In this document: positions 21,252 through 33,264 of the stretch, one piece after another
Layout: every line of letters starts with the position of its first letter
Numbering within the stretch: the first letter of the stretch is position 1
Assembly (NCBI GenBank): GCA_014529385.2
Contig: CM043958.1
Span: 92,876,741 to 92,940,740 of the forward strand
Direction: 5' to 3'
DNA: 64,000 bases
Origin: Adiantum capillus-veneris
Taxonomy: Eukaryota > Streptophyta > Polypodiopsida > Polypodiales > Pteridaceae
Program-made: the position numbers and the translations under genes
Notes under the pieces: model-generated
Database searches by the model: none
What the model was told of the DNA's origin: nothing
The model's input: only the letters and a program-made list of their open reading frames with translations

Positions 21252-22207
21252 TGTTAGACGGAGCGACTCACACACCCATGAAGTGCATGCAAACACTACC
21301 TAGATCAACATAATGTCAATCGAGGACACAGATGACACGATAGGCACACAGAGGAAATCTCTTAAGCTTGTCAGGCTGAGACCATCCTACACATACAACA
21401 CTCAGGAAGGCCAACTAAACCACAATCAAGAACCTCACTGCTCTCAACTACACCACCTAGCCACATACACACATACGGAAGGTAACTCACCTAATCATGC
21501 CAGATTCGTAGGAAACTTAAGGAACACCATCCCCTCACTAGGATACACCTGTCCCTAAGCCTCTACACTCAAAACCCTCACTCTAAACCCATCTGCGAAA
21601 AACGCGTAGGATGATAGAGCAGAATTTTGAAAGTGCCCAAAACTAAAATTTATGAGTACCTATGCGTAGCTTATGTCGCCACGATTCTATAGACTACTAG
21701 CACGCAGAAAACAGACATCGTTTGATACACTTACGGTCACAAATAGCTCGTAGATGCGTCGGTGTGTGCGCTTTGTCTCGCGTGGAATGCTTGGCGTTGT
21801 CGCGTAGCTCTCCTTGAGCCTACAACAATGGTGCAGTCAGATCTCCAATGTGTTGAGCGAGCCGGGCGTAGCGAGAGGATAAAGCTCACGCTCACTCTCT
21901 TTCTCTCTCACACACAGTAGACGGCAGCGCTCAATTTTGATTATGATTAAAGTCTTTTTTACAAAATGACCTAGGTACCTTATATACTAAGGCTACCTTA
22001 GGTTTAACCAAAACTGGGGTTGAAAGGGTCAAATGGCTTTGTATTTACAATCTGGAAGTGCCATTGCACCCTGGATTCTGAAACTAGAATAACTACTCAT
22101 TAAAAATGATGTTTATAGCCATAATCCGCAGCATTTCATAACTCGCAAAAGATAAGACTTTGGTACGAAACTTGAGTTATGTTGTGTTGTTGACCCGGCG
22201 GTCAACA
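21252..22207 (-). repeat. 5' LTR of element C
   Basis: 956 bp, collinear with 11104-12058 apart from about 27 substitutions and one base of length. It is flanked on the right by target duplicate CTTTG and contains the element promoter. Confidence 0.9.
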
Positions 22208-23565
22208 CTTTGCCGCATTCTTTTTGACTGAAGGCCATCATATGTGCCACTTATGTACTTAACAAGTGTCCTACGAAAGCTTTGCAGTCTATTACTCCAT
22301 ATCAAGCATGGCATGATAGAAAGCCTTCTATTGAGCACATGCGTGTTTTTGGTTGTTTGGCATATGCTTTGGTGCCACAAACACAATGCAAAAAATTGGA
22401 TGATAAGGCTGTCAAATGTATTTTTGTTGGTTACAGTGCTGAAAGCAAAGGTTATAGGTTGTATCATCCACAAACAAAGCGTATTCTGGTTTCACAAGAT
22501 GTAGTGTTTGTGGAAGATTCTGTTGAGCCCTTGATGTCATGTACTAGAGACAGTAATGTAAGCTCACAGTACATTTATGACACTTTGTTGCCTCTTTTCA
22601 TTGGTGGAAATACGAATGTAAATTTCAATGAGGCAAATGTACAGCCTATGGGGGTTTTGAAAATGTTACAGATGAGCCTATTACTGATGCAGATGTACAT
22701 GATGTACTTGATGAGGAAAGGGTTAGAAATTAGCAAGCTAGAGGTATGCCAAAATGGCTGGTGCATACATTGCATGACAGTAAATGGGATGCACCTTTGT
22801 CTAGTCGTACTTGTTTAGGCTTTGTCCATTCATCTTATGCATCAGATTGTTATGCTTTGGCTGTGTGTAGCTTACATGATGTTGAGGAACCTCTGTCTTT
22901 TGATGAAGCACAGAATTCAAAAAATTGGATGGCTGCCATGCAATCAAAATATGATGCACTTATAGAAAATGACACATGGACTCTATGTGATTTGCCTCCT
23001 GGCAAAAAGGCCATTGGTACGAAGTGGGTTTACAAGTTGAAATGAAAATCGAATGGTGAGATCGATCGCCATAAGGCTCGACTTGTTGCAAAGGGTTATG
23101 CACAACAAAAAGGCATAGATTATGAAGAGACTTTTGCGCCCACTTGTTTTATGACTACTGTGCGTTTTCTATGTGCATTGGCAGCTCATTTTGGTTGGGA
23201 TGTACATCTATCAGACATTGTTACTGCTTTCTTGAATGGTGACATATTTAAGGAAGTTTATGGAACGCAATCTCGCGGTTTTGTCAAGAAAGGACAAGAG
23301 GAAAAAGTGTGCAGATGTAAGAAGGCTTTGTATGGGTTGAAGCAATCTGCTCGTGCTTGGTATGAGAAAGCTTACACTCATGTGGTCAAACAAGGCTTTT
23401 GTAACATTCCAACAGAAAGCACCTTGGATGTAAAGTGTGAGGGTGATGTACTTCTCATTGTGGTTCTTTATGTTGATGATTTGTTGATCATTGGACCAAA
23501 CGAGAGACATATTGTTGAATTTAAGGCTGACTTGAATGCTACTTTCAAGATGAAAGATTTGGGGC
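22208..23565 (+). pseudogene. Copia A rest of integrase and reverse transcriptase
   Basis: The frame resumes after the second copy of CTTTG as YQAWHDRKPSIEHMRVFGCLAYA, the integrase C-terminal region, then KRILVSQDVVF. RT follows with IGTKWVYKLK (then TGA near 23042), KGYAQQKGIDYEETFAP, ALYGLKQSARAWY and the catalytic YVDDLL near 23470. Several frame changes separate the parts. The RT is cut at about 23565, where sequence of the next element begins. Confidence 0.85.
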
Positions 23566-24530
23566 ATAATTAAGCATCATTTTCCCATACATATTCAAAC
23601 AAGCATGCTTATATCCAAAATTAAGGAGAATATTATTAACATGAGATGAAACAAGATTGAGGGCCAGATTTCATAAGTTTGACCTTCTGAAAAGGCTTTT
23701 CATTACTCATGCTCCTGGATCTCTTTACAACAAAGAGGAACTTGAGTATACATAGGATAATGGAGGCTAAGATCTCCATTACCCAAGCAACTTAGTGGCT
23801 TTCTTGATCCTAGTATGTAGTTCTCCTCCTCTTTAAAGCATCAATGAATATTCAATACAAGATATAGCAACAAAAAGGAGTGGAATCCATAGGGTTTATG
23901 TTATGAGCTTGATAAGAAGAATCTCTATAGCATAGTAATATATGGAATACTAGTAGAGACTCCTAAAATTTTAGGCAGCCTCTAATAATCCCACCACATA
24001 ACCTTTGTAATTTCAAAACTAAATTTTAATTTCTTTCTACAAAGTTGTAGATCTTGAAAAGAGATAAATCTTGATGATTTTCTTTTGCAATCCAACTTTG
24101 TATGACGAAGTTATACAAAGTTAGATTGCAAAAATAGTAACTTTAAATTTCTGGAGGAGGTGGAAGAATCCAAAGTTTGGGAGTATGAAAGTGGAGATTT
24201 AGCCTATTTGGGATTTTTGAAGAGGCATATAGATGTTCTAGGCCTTCACGCCCATCCACTTTGCCTCTCGTTCCACCCATTTAATTCGTATTTTATCATT
24301 TTTTAGTTTCGTAAAATTCTTGTGAGATCTTAAGAGAATTTCTCATGCACTTATAAAGTGGCATTTTTCTTTTGGCGTTTCCTTAGCCATAAATGCACTT
24401 CTTTTCATGCCTCATTGTCATTCGACACGTTCTTTCTTGTGCTTTCTCTCTCTCGTATAGTCATTTCTAAAGAAATAAAGACCATCATAAAACTTAGAAT
24501 ACATCAAAATTAAACTTTGATGATGTATTT
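23566..24530 (-). repeat. 3' LTR (partial) of the minus-strand chromovirus
   Basis: 23575-23860 aligns by eye with 27728-27943, including TATTAACATGAGATGA, AGGCTTTTCAT and AAAGCATCAATGAAT. It lacks the first 40 bases seen in the right copy, because it meets truncated copia A at 23565. Its inner edge near 24530 is inferred from the purine tract. Confidence 0.55.
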
Positions 24531-24849
24531 CTCCCTTGAAATCATACTCATCCTTGACTAACCATGGATCAAGTGGAAGGTAGCCCATTTTTGGTTGAGA
24601 TCCACATTTAAGCAAGAATACTTTCCTTATGCCAGATCCTAAGCCTCGAAAGAGTTTTGGTGACATAGTCATCACAAAACTTATTCTTTGAGAACATTAG
24701 TGTACACAAAAAAATTATAATGCACATTGAGAGAAAGTAAACATTACATTAAATCATTGAACATTTTGAATATCGATATTCTAGTCTACTTTTAAGCCAT
24801 GAAGGAACTTGTAGTCTTGCAAACAAAGGAAGAGGATCCTTTACTTGAG

Positions 24850-26400
24850 GTTTTTACATCCATGTAACATCCTCAGATAGTAATTCCTTAACTAAATCAC
24901 ATACCTACATCTTATCTTGCCAATTCACAAAGCATTTTCTTAATGCTTAAGTATAACCTCGAGTTGTAGGATCTCTTCTTGTTCATCAAACTCTAGAAGG
25001 TCCTCTTTATGGGATTTAGTGGAGGTGGACCCTTAAACGGCTTAAGTAGACTCACATGAAATACATTATGTATATGCCAATGCTCTAGCAACTTGATTAT
25101 ATAAGCTGTTATATCATTAATTCTTTCCAAAATTTAGAATGGAACATAGTATCTCTTAGCGAGTTTAACATAGAACTTTTGATGTCCTATGGGTTTTTTT
25201 GTTAGTTCTTGCCTATCTTTTGACATAATTGGGCCACAGGGAATTTAAGCAAAACCCATTCTCCTTCCTTAAACTCTAAATGTCTTCTATGCTTATCATC
25301 ACCTCTTTTTTGGTTTTGTTGTGACGCTTGAATAGCTTCTTTTATCTTTTGAAAATCTATCTTAAAGTCGCACACATTTTCATCGGCTGCAAATATCTTT
25401 TGATGCATTTTTAAGATAGGTGGAGGCTTGGGACAAGATTCAATTATCTCAAATGGAAACTTATTTGTAATAGTGTGTATGGTGTTATTGTATGCAAACT
25501 CTACCAAAGGTAAGTATTTCTTCTATTGGTTACCTTGGTCCTTCTCACCGATATAGTTTTTGAGAAGATAAAATATAGTCAAACTTGTGATTTCACTTTA
25601 GCCATCCAATTGAGAATGATATGGTGAAGAGAAATCAAGATGTGTACCCATGTTTTCATATAAGCCCCTCCAAAGAGACTCGTCATATGTGGATTTCTAT
25701 CCAAACTATGAACTTGGCATACCATGGTACTTAAAATTTGAGAAATAAACAAAGTAGCCATGTGATGCGATTTAATGGTCTTTTTCACATGAATAAAATA
25801 AGCATTTTTATTAAATCGATCGAGTTTTGAATGTCATGTCAAACAGTCAACCAATATCTAAATATGTTTTTTATTTCTTGTATTGTGGCTTGAATTCCAT
25901 GATGCCCTACATAAGGAGTTGCATATGATTTGTATCTAACCTTCTCACTAAGATTCTTTGCTATTCATAGTCGTAAACCATGCACTAAAAAACCCACCCT
26001 TCAGTGAGAATGGTTCATGAGTCTTGTCATTCTCTAGATCAGCCATAATAGCTACATTGTCTCAATTTTCTACATACTTGCCAAACATGCTTGTCAGGTC
26101 ATGACTGTATGTAATAGAGATAGCATTGAGCCTAGGCTGATTTGAGAGTGTATCTGCAATTGCATTTTTCTTTCCCAAAATGTGAGCTATGTGAAAATAA
26201 AATTTGCAAAAAGAAAAATTAGCCCACCTCCTTTTTTTTTTTTTGAAAAGCTTTGTTTGTGTAAGAAAGTACTTGATAATTTGATGGTCTCTTCACATAT
26301 GAAAAATGTCTCTAGCAAGTAGATGCATGAATAACTGAAAGAAATTCTTTTTCATAGATCCCAAGTATCCTCTCTTGTGGGTGTAATATTTCTTCTTTTT
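24850..26400 (-). pseudogene. Chromovirus RNase H, integrase and chromodomain remnants
   Basis: RNase H: GIYEKEF and FYFHIAHILGKKNAIADTLS near 26370-26140. Integrase: KKTIKSHHMATLFISQI near 25788-25738, LDRNPHMTS, then VEFAYNNTIHTITNKFPFEII near 25500 and EFKEGEWVLLKFPVAQ near 25260. The C-terminal block (AKRYY, HNVFHVSLLKPFKG) lies near 25160-25040, and the chromodomain (DEQEEILQLEVILKH) near 25000. Almost every segment is in a different frame or has stops. The same landmarks occur at 1-1608 and 7198-7374, so both come from one family. Confidence 0.75.
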
Positions 26401-26598
26401 ATTGACCTTATGATCTTGAAAATATGCTGATTGCAGAGAGCCTTCTCACTCTTCTCATTTGCCTTAATTTATAAGGCATCTTGTTGAAAGAGAATATCTT
26501 GGTAGAAACAACCATGAAGTGGTGAAAAATTTTGAGATTTTCTCAGGCTTTTGAGCATTAACACTCTCCTCAGAAAGTCTTGCACAATATTGTTGCTT

Positions 26599-27487
26599 TT
26601 ATTTTGAGAAGTCAATTTTGTTGATGATAGTGGCTTTGAGATGACTATCGCAAAACTTGTCTACATACTTTTGAATTGGATCCCCCTTCTTGAGCTTAAG
26701 ACCGTGCCAAACCATTAGCTCATTGTCTTTGGCTTTTTCGGTTAAAAATTTCTGTATAATAGCAATTCTACATTCTTTCCAAGCCTTTGGCTTGATCGCT
26801 TGTGTTTGCACGCTAGCCCAACATTGACACGTGGACTTTTGGAGGTACATAGCTACATGGACAAGCTTGGATTTCTTAGTGAATTTCTCACCTCCAAAGG
26901 CGGTTTCAAACTATTGGTGGATGAAGTTGAGCGCCTCATCCATGTTGGCCATAAGTGCCATAAAAAAAAGGAAGGTGATGTTCTTGTCTCCTTGAACTTT
27001 TGAAGTTTGTGTGCTTGATTTTGTGGTTGATATGTCCTTTTGCATCATCATGAAAGACTTTTCATTGCATTTAACATAGATTCATAAGAGCTAGCTTCTA
27101 GGGAGTGGAAAGAAGGAGGACTTGGTGATGGCAAGGGAGATCTTCTACTCCTTTGATGGAAGCGGCCTCTTTCACTTCTCTTACTCTTAGAAGAAGAACC
27201 TTCCCTTGAGGGAGGCGTTCGTCTCTTCGTGGTGTGGATAGGAGAGTGATTAGAATGTTTACTTGAGAAGGTGCTTTCTCTAGTTTGGCAAGCCTTTCAA
27301 CATGCTCACTCCATTGTTGAGAATCTTGTTCTTGAGGAGGGTTCCTTGTGGTAATAACCATGTCATTTGCAAACATCAGCTCTTGCACCATAGGTTTTAA
27401 AAAGGGATTATGTTGTGCTTCATGCAACATTTGTACTAAAAACCTCATCGTATGATTCCAGTGTGTCGAAGCTTCATCTTCCTTCAA
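26599..27487 (-). pseudogene. Chromovirus Gag fragments
   Basis: Two frames lie upstream of the RNase H in element orientation. One (27487-27098) begins MKEDEASTHWNHTMRFL. The other (26850-26599) reads WKECRIAIIQKFLTEKAKD, then MVWHGLKLKKGDPIQKYVDKF, which looks like the Ty3 capsid domain. No zinc knuckle is seen. Assignment rests partly on position between primer site and Pol. Confidence 0.55.
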
Positions 27488-27690
27488 ATTGATTTCATGC
27501 CAATTAATCTCATTGGGTGGATTATTCTTAATAGTTATCTTTCAACACTTTATGTTTCTTTCTCTCTCTTTCCTTTAATCAAATAGCTTAGAAGCTAGAG
27601 AAAGAGTACTACTACAAAGGACTATATACTTTGACCATTCTCTACCTTCTGAAAGAGCAAAAAACTTCATTCTCTAATACCAATCAAACA

Positions 27691-27945
27691 TTAATTAGCT
27701 TTATCTTGCTTTAGGCATAAACTCACCTTAGCATCATTTTCATATACATATTCAAACGTCCTTACAACCAAAATCACGGAGAAGATTATTAACATGAGAT
27801 GACACAAGATTGATAGTTGGATTTTATAAGGATGACCCCCCATCAAAAGGCTTTTCATCGCTATAGCCCAAGAAACTTAGTGGGTTCCTTGATCATTATA
27901 TATCATTCTCCTCTTCTTCAAAGCATCAATGAATAATCAATAGTG
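27691..27945 (-). repeat. 5' LTR (partial) of the minus-strand chromovirus
   Basis: Matches 23575-23860. It ends near 27945, where gag sequence of element D begins, so the rest of the LTR is missing. Confidence 0.55.
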
Positions 27946-30149
27946 TTTTGTACAACTTCTTGAGCTTGTGCTCAAGTCACCACATTTATAGTAATTGTTA
28001 GCTCAAATTTCAATCCACTCGAACATGGTACAATCTCAATGATGTTCATCGTTGCTTTTCCTTTGTTGTCACGATTCTTGGGACAATTCGGAAAGAAGAT
28101 GATCTATCCCACAACCATCAGATAACCCAAAATTCTTCTTGCGTTCCTTGTGTGGAAAAAACCTTGCCCAATGATCACCTCCATACATTGGGATGCTTGT
28201 TGAGTGCCCATCGGCTATCCATTCCTAGGAGGATATCCTCTAGGTTTGTAATTTTGATTTTCTATGAATATGAATGTGTGTTCATCGTATAGTGATTTTT
28301 TGTTGGTTGAGCAACATATGATGGCTCTACAGCTTTGTTTGTGCTTACCCAAGAAGGATTACCTTTGACGACATATGAAATACCCTTAGGTTCCGTCTCG
28401 TAAGTCTCAGCTAGTTCTTCGTAATATGTAATCAATGGCATCAATTGATGGTTCATGAGTGTTTCTATTGGGTGTGTTTATCTAGAAATTGCTCAATTCT
28501 CTTAGGGTAAAGGAGATTGTCATCTCCCCCTTGTGCTACATTATTTGGGTCTATTTAGTACCTCGGTGGTGATGCAAAAGGTTGCACCCCTGGTGGTCAT
28601 ATGGCATTTCCCTCACGTAATTCCTATTGTTAAAACACTCATTTGTCTTGTGATTGGTGTACTTTTTCTCGATTGCACACCAGTTCAAGACTCGTGGTAC
28701 ATTTGCTATCGTTGGTGGTTGTCGTATGCTCGGGTTTTATCCATAGCTTTTGTTCATTCTTCTGATCACTTCCTTGACCATTTGATCAACATTTGGCACG
28801 GTTGGAGCCTGAACACTCCGCTTCATTGTGGATTCACTTGTGGTAGAAGAGGCAATGTTAGTAGCAATCTTTGCATCTTCCATTATCTCTCCATAAGACT
28901 TACAATTGTCAACTATATACAATGCTTCTCTAGTGACTTGCTCAAATGTGATGCATGCTTTCAAGTTTTAAGTACTTTCTTAGAGTTTTGTTCTTCAAGC
29001 CCTCTATGAAGAGTACTGATAATCTCTTGTCTTGCGGTAGCTCTCGTACAAGACATCTCTCTATGTATTGTTTGAAGCAAAGAGAAGCTTCCTTTACTTT
29101 TTTGTTCTCTTTCTGCTTGAAAGCATAGATTTGGGAAACTGTGTTGTGCTCAATTTCCCTTTTAGATAATTCCTCAGCAAATTCTCGTAGAAGTTGCTCT
29201 ATGTTTTAAAAATCTCCATTGTTCAATGGTTGGAACCAAATTAAAGTTGTTTTTTCCAAAGTCAGCCCAAATCCCTCGTACTGAGTATGGAATTCCACCA
29301 CTTTTTCAACTCTTATAACTTGTTTGAAGAGTGAAACATATGCATATAGATTCCCTAACCCATTGTACTTCTTGGCAACACAATTTTCTACTTGAGATGG
29401 TCGCATTCATCGTGTTTTGGAAACCATTCTCACAACTCCAGGTTCTCTTGTGAGGAAATCTCTAGCCTCGTAACCCCCACTAGAAATTCTAGTTGGAGTT
29501 CGTTCTATGGCTGCTCCTCAGATCTCTCTCTTCTATATAGGTTTTGAGAGCTCTAGTCATATAGATCGTGATTAGAGCTTCCCTACCCCTGTATGTGGTC
29601 ATTGGAACCCTTGAACTCCACGATCCCATCGATCTCAGTGCTAAAAATTATGATTGACTAAATGAGTCTGCCATTCTTGTTCTGTTAGGACTCACTTTTT
29701 CCATTTCTGGTCTCGTCTTCAATACAATAGGTCTAGATGTGATTGCAGTGACATAATATTGATGGTGTGGGCCTCCAATGTATGTATATCTCTCAAGCTC
29801 CTTACAGTCTACTACATAGTATCTTTGCCCATATTTATCAAGCATGACTATATGGGTATCTTTGCCTTCTATGTATGTAAAAACATACAAGCATTTTTGC
29901 TCTTGACAACTCTTTGATGTCCATGCCATCCTTGTAAATTTTTGCACTCTGGTCATTTTCAAACTGGTATTTCAAGTGCAACAGTTTCATGGTTGGTGCT
30001 AGTTGGGATAGTCCTCCTGCTCCCATGTTTGTTCCCTCTTTAAACCTCACACTTTTGTATCCTCAGTCATGTAGGTATAGGATCTTTTTGATAATGTATT
30101 AAACAGACTTTCCTTTGGGATTGGCTCTAAGGGAGGCAATGGTCCCTGA
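27946..30149 (-). pseudogene. Element D: Gag related to element C
   Basis: Broken minus-strand Gag collinear with that of C. 30050-29650 carries the N-terminal domain (LYVFTYIEGKD, LDKYGQRYYVV, matching LYVYTYG and VNKYGGEYRVV in C). 29406-29206 carries the capsid start (RPSQVENCV, KQVIRVEKVVEF, GFGLTLEKTTLIWF). 28964-28737 carries EALYIVDNCKSYGE, and weaker matches run to about 27960. Frameshifts and stops separate the segments. Protease and tail are lost at the chromovirus edge near 27945. The leader of this element continues beyond copia B at 35000-36845. Confidence 0.75.
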
Positions 30150-30184
30150 TTCACACACATCACTACCACATATATATGGTAACA
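30150..30184 (-). repeat. Inverted 35-bp tip of the copia A/B LTR
   Basis: On the minus strand it reads as the LTR start TGTTACCATATATATG and continues to GTGTGTGAA, with one mismatch to the LTR at 8504. It sits directly before the internal region of copia B, which is on the plus strand and lacks a 5' LTR. Confidence 0.75.
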
Positions 30185-30443
30185 TGTTGTAGGAGACCAA
30201 GCTAGTAGTATTTCCACGAGCCAGTTTGCTCGATTTTTTATTCGGACTCATTTCGGCCTCCGTTTCCACTACAGCCAGGTTTGTGCATGTAATTTCATCA
30301 TTTTGTGCAGAATTTCTCTCAGTGCCAAATACTACATAACATGTCCCCTACAATCTACTGCGGGTAGTGCTATATAGCATGTGCTGGTCTCACTCAGTTT
30401 CTCCTCATTTCGAGCAGTTTCACATCAGGTGCAGGCATTTTCC

Positions 30444-31323
30444 ATGGCTGACAACAACATAGATGTGTTCAAGATCTTTGTTGTGCTGAGGACAGGTTGG
30501 ATGGGGACAATTACCCTATGTGGGCTTACATGATGCAGCATGTTCTTGTGCCAAAGGGCATCTGGAATATTGTGCAGGGCATTGATGTACGTCCTGGTTC
30601 TGAGGATGTTGCAGGTCTTGCTGCAAGGATTGCTACTATTAGAGTTGTTTTGCATAAGACAGAAAAAGCTCGTTGGGATGTAAAGGATGCGCAAGATAAT
30701 GCATTGATTGTGTTGTCTGTGAAGCGCGCCATTACTCCTCACATTCGTTCAGCAAAATCTGCAAAACAGGCTTGGGATATTCTAGCAGGTCTTTATGCAA
30801 GCTGCAATGAGGCTAAAATTGCTTGCTTCGTAAAGAGCTGGAATCGAAGATTATGCATGAGGAAGATGATATGGACACTTTCCTTGCTGGTGTCAAGGAT
30901 ATCAATGAGTAACTTATTTCTGCAGGTGAAGTCATTTCAGACAGCTCCCTTGTGCAAACTGTTCTTGATGCCTTACCAGACTTTTGCTAGTACTTGAAGA
31001 CTTATGACCCAAGGAAATCCTGAAGTTGTCAAGTTTGATGCATTATGCACATTGCTGTTGCAAGAGTCACTTTCCGTAAAAAACAGGACTAGGCAGCGTG
31101 TAGTTGAACAGGCTTTTATTGCTTCTCAAAGAAAGGGTGGTAACAACAATGCAGCCACTTCTTATGGTTCTGTTGCGAGTACCAAAAAATATGTTCCTAA
31201 TGCTTCTGCTGGCAGTAATTTGTCTGGAAATTCTAGTGATAAGGGTAAAAAAAAGATGCGTTTCCATTATTGTAAAGCTAATGATCACTTGATCAACTCG
31301 TGTCCTAAGTTGAAGGCCAAGTA
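30444..31323 (+). pseudogene. Copia B Gag
   Basis: ATG at 30444 (ADNNIDVFK), with a lost base just after it. The core continues as LDGDNYPMWAYMMQHVLVPKG, with later shifts near 30820 and 30980. The zinc knuckle reads FHYCKANDHLINSC, so its first Cys is Phe (intact in copy A). TAG at 31321-31323 is at the same place as the TAG in A. Confidence 0.8.
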
Positions 31324-31389
31324 GGCTAAGAAAAAAGAGGGTGGTTCCATTGCAAATGCTGGTTCCACCACAAATGCAGCCATTGTTGA

Positions 31390-33260
31390 GTCTTCTGTGA
31401 AAGGAGACTGTGATGCTGATCTTGATGTAGAATGGGCTTTAGTGCAGAGTGCACTTACAATCCTATTGTCCATGACGTATGCATGTCAGCTGCTGCAGAT
31501 TCACATGTGTGGTATTTCGACAGTGGTGCTACAAAGCACATTACCTCACATCGTGAATTGTTCACCTCTCTTGAGTCTGTCCCTCATGGGAATTCAGTCA
31601 CTTGCGCCAACAATGCCTTTTATCCGGTTCAGGGGGTTGGCAAGATTGTGCTTACTGCTACAAATGGAAGTTCTTTCACACTTGTTGATGCACTTTATGT
31701 ACCTGGGATCAAGAAGAATATTTTGTTTGTATCTACACTTGCTAGACTTGGACTTGTAGTCAAATTTGTGGATGACAGATGTATAGTTCATGATCTCAGT
31801 TTTGGTGATGAAATTGTTGCATCTGGCCTTTTGTGTAGTGGGCTGTATAAGCTCACTTTGTATGACAAGTGTGGACAAAATTTTGCAAATGCAGTTTGCA
31901 GATTCAAGGGATGTTTCATATGAAAAACTTTGGCATGCACCTTTTGGTCATCTGAATTTATCCAGTTCACTGCGTTTGCAAAAACCTGATATGGTTGCTT
32001 CTTTGTCGCCTCTTGAAGCACCTGTCAAACATGTATGTGAAGGCTGTATTTCGAGTAAAATGCAGCATTCTAAGTTTCCAAAGGATGGTTCAATAAGGGC
32101 CACATTTAGGTTGCAGCTGTGCATAGTGATGTTTGTGGGCCCATGCAAACTCCGTCCTTGGGCAATTACCTATACTTCGTGACTTTCATTGATGATTACT
32201 CCAAGCATGCAAGGGTATTTCCGCTTAAAGCAAAGTCTGAAGTTTTCATGTGCTTCAAACAATTTATGGCTATGGTTGAAAATGTCTCGAAATGTACTAT
32301 GGGCACCCTCTGTTCCGATCGAGGGGGGGAGTATATGTCTCATGAATTTAATGCATTTCTAGCTAGTCGTGGGATAAAACACCAATGTACAGTGCCTTAT
32401 ATGCCTCAGCAAAATGGTGTAGCTAAGAGGAAAAACAGGTCACTTATGGAAATGGCACGATGTATGGTCAAAAGTAAAGCTTTGCCGCATTTCTTTTTGG
32501 CTTAAGGCCATCATATGTGCCACTTATGTACTTAACAGGTGTCCTACAAAAGCTTTGCAGTCTATTAATCCATATCAAGCATGGCATGATAGAAAGCCTT
32601 CTATTGAGCACATGCGTGTTTTTGGTTGTTTGGCATATGCTTTGGTGCTACAAACACAACACAAAAAATTGGATGATAAGGCTGTCAAATGTATTTTTGT
32701 TGGTTATAGTGCTGAAAGCAAAGGTTATAGGTTGTATCATCCACAAACAAAGCGTATTCTGGTTTCATAAGATGTAGTGTTTGTGGAAGATTTGTTGAGC
32801 CCTTGCTGTCATGTACTAGAGACAATAATGTAAGCTCACTGTACATTTATGACACTTTGTTGCCTCTTTTTAGTGGTGAAAATACGAATGTAAATTCCAA
32901 TGAGGCAAATGTACAGCCTATGGGGGTTTTTGAAAATGTTACAGATCAGCCTATTACCGATGCAAATATACATGATGTACTTGATGAGGAAAGGGATGGA
33001 AATGAGCAAGCTAGAGGTATGCCAAAATGGCTGGTGCATACATTGCGTGACAGTAAATCGGATGCACCTTTGTCTAGTCGTACTCGTTCAGGCTTTGTCC
33101 ATTCATCTTATGCATCAGATTGTTATGCTTTGGCTGTGTCTAGCTTACATGATGTTGAGGAACCTCTGTCTTTTGCTGAAGCACAGAATGCAAAAAATTG
33201 GATGGCTGCCATGCAATCAAAATATGACGCACTTATAGAAAATGACACATAGACTTTATG
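31390..33260 (+). pseudogene. Copia B protease and integrase
   Basis: Protease VWYFDSGATKHITSHREL near 31510, in a frame different from gag, as in A. GAG-pre-integrase and integrase follow: HSDVCGP near 32122, LCSDRGGEY near 32310, and QNGVAKRKNRS near 32410 with Lys at the catalytic Glu position. HDRKPSIEHMRVFGC and KRILVS (then TAA) follow near 32585-32770. There are several frame changes and a TAG near 33251. Confidence 0.82.
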
Positions 33261-33264
33261 TGAT

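Larger units (their letters stand above)
11104..22207 (-). mobile_element. Non-autonomous Ty3-type element C: Gag and protease only (TR-GAG-like)
   Basis: An 11,104-bp LTR element in reverse orientation. LTRs of 955 and 956 bp have TG/CA ends, and CTTTG is duplicated at 11099-11103 and 22208-22212. The primer site is next to the right LTR and the purine tract next to the left LTR, so the 5' end is on the right. Coding capacity is a Gag of about 673 residues, a coiled-coil segment, a retropepsin and a long acidic tail; no RT, RNase H or integrase similarity is seen anywhere between the LTRs. It must have been mobilised by a partner element. About 27 substitutions and one indel counted by eye between LTRs (near 3%) make it clearly older than the copia at 1609-7197. 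Confidence 0.9.
8504..23565 (+). mobile_element. Copia element A, split by element C and 3'-truncated
   Basis: A decayed copia element. A 227-bp 5' LTR is followed by gag, protease and part of integrase up to 11103. After the 11.1-kb insertion C the integrase and RT resume at 22208 and run to about 23565. There homology to the sister copy B stops in the middle of RT (KMKDLG), so RNase H and the 3' LTR are lost. Sister copy B (30150-34999) has the uninterrupted sequence across the C insertion point, which proves the junction. No initiator-Met primer site is recognisable after the LTR. Confidence 0.9.
23566..27945 (-). mobile_element. Decayed Ty3 chromovirus, protease and RT deleted
   Basis: A minus-strand relative of the chromovirus at the left edge of the window. 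Reading from the right: a partial LTR (27691-27945), a primer site resembling initiator-Met (27671-27690, TGGTATTAGAG), gag fragments (27487-26600), RNase H (about 26400-26110), integrase (about 26100-25200), chromodomain remnant (about 25010-24850), a purine tract near 24530-24560 and the other LTR (about 24530-23566). Protease and RT are missing between gag and RNase H. The two LTR parts share a recognisable block (ATTAACATGAGATGA, AAAGGCTTTTCAT). Stops are frequent, so it is old. Confidence 0.75.
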
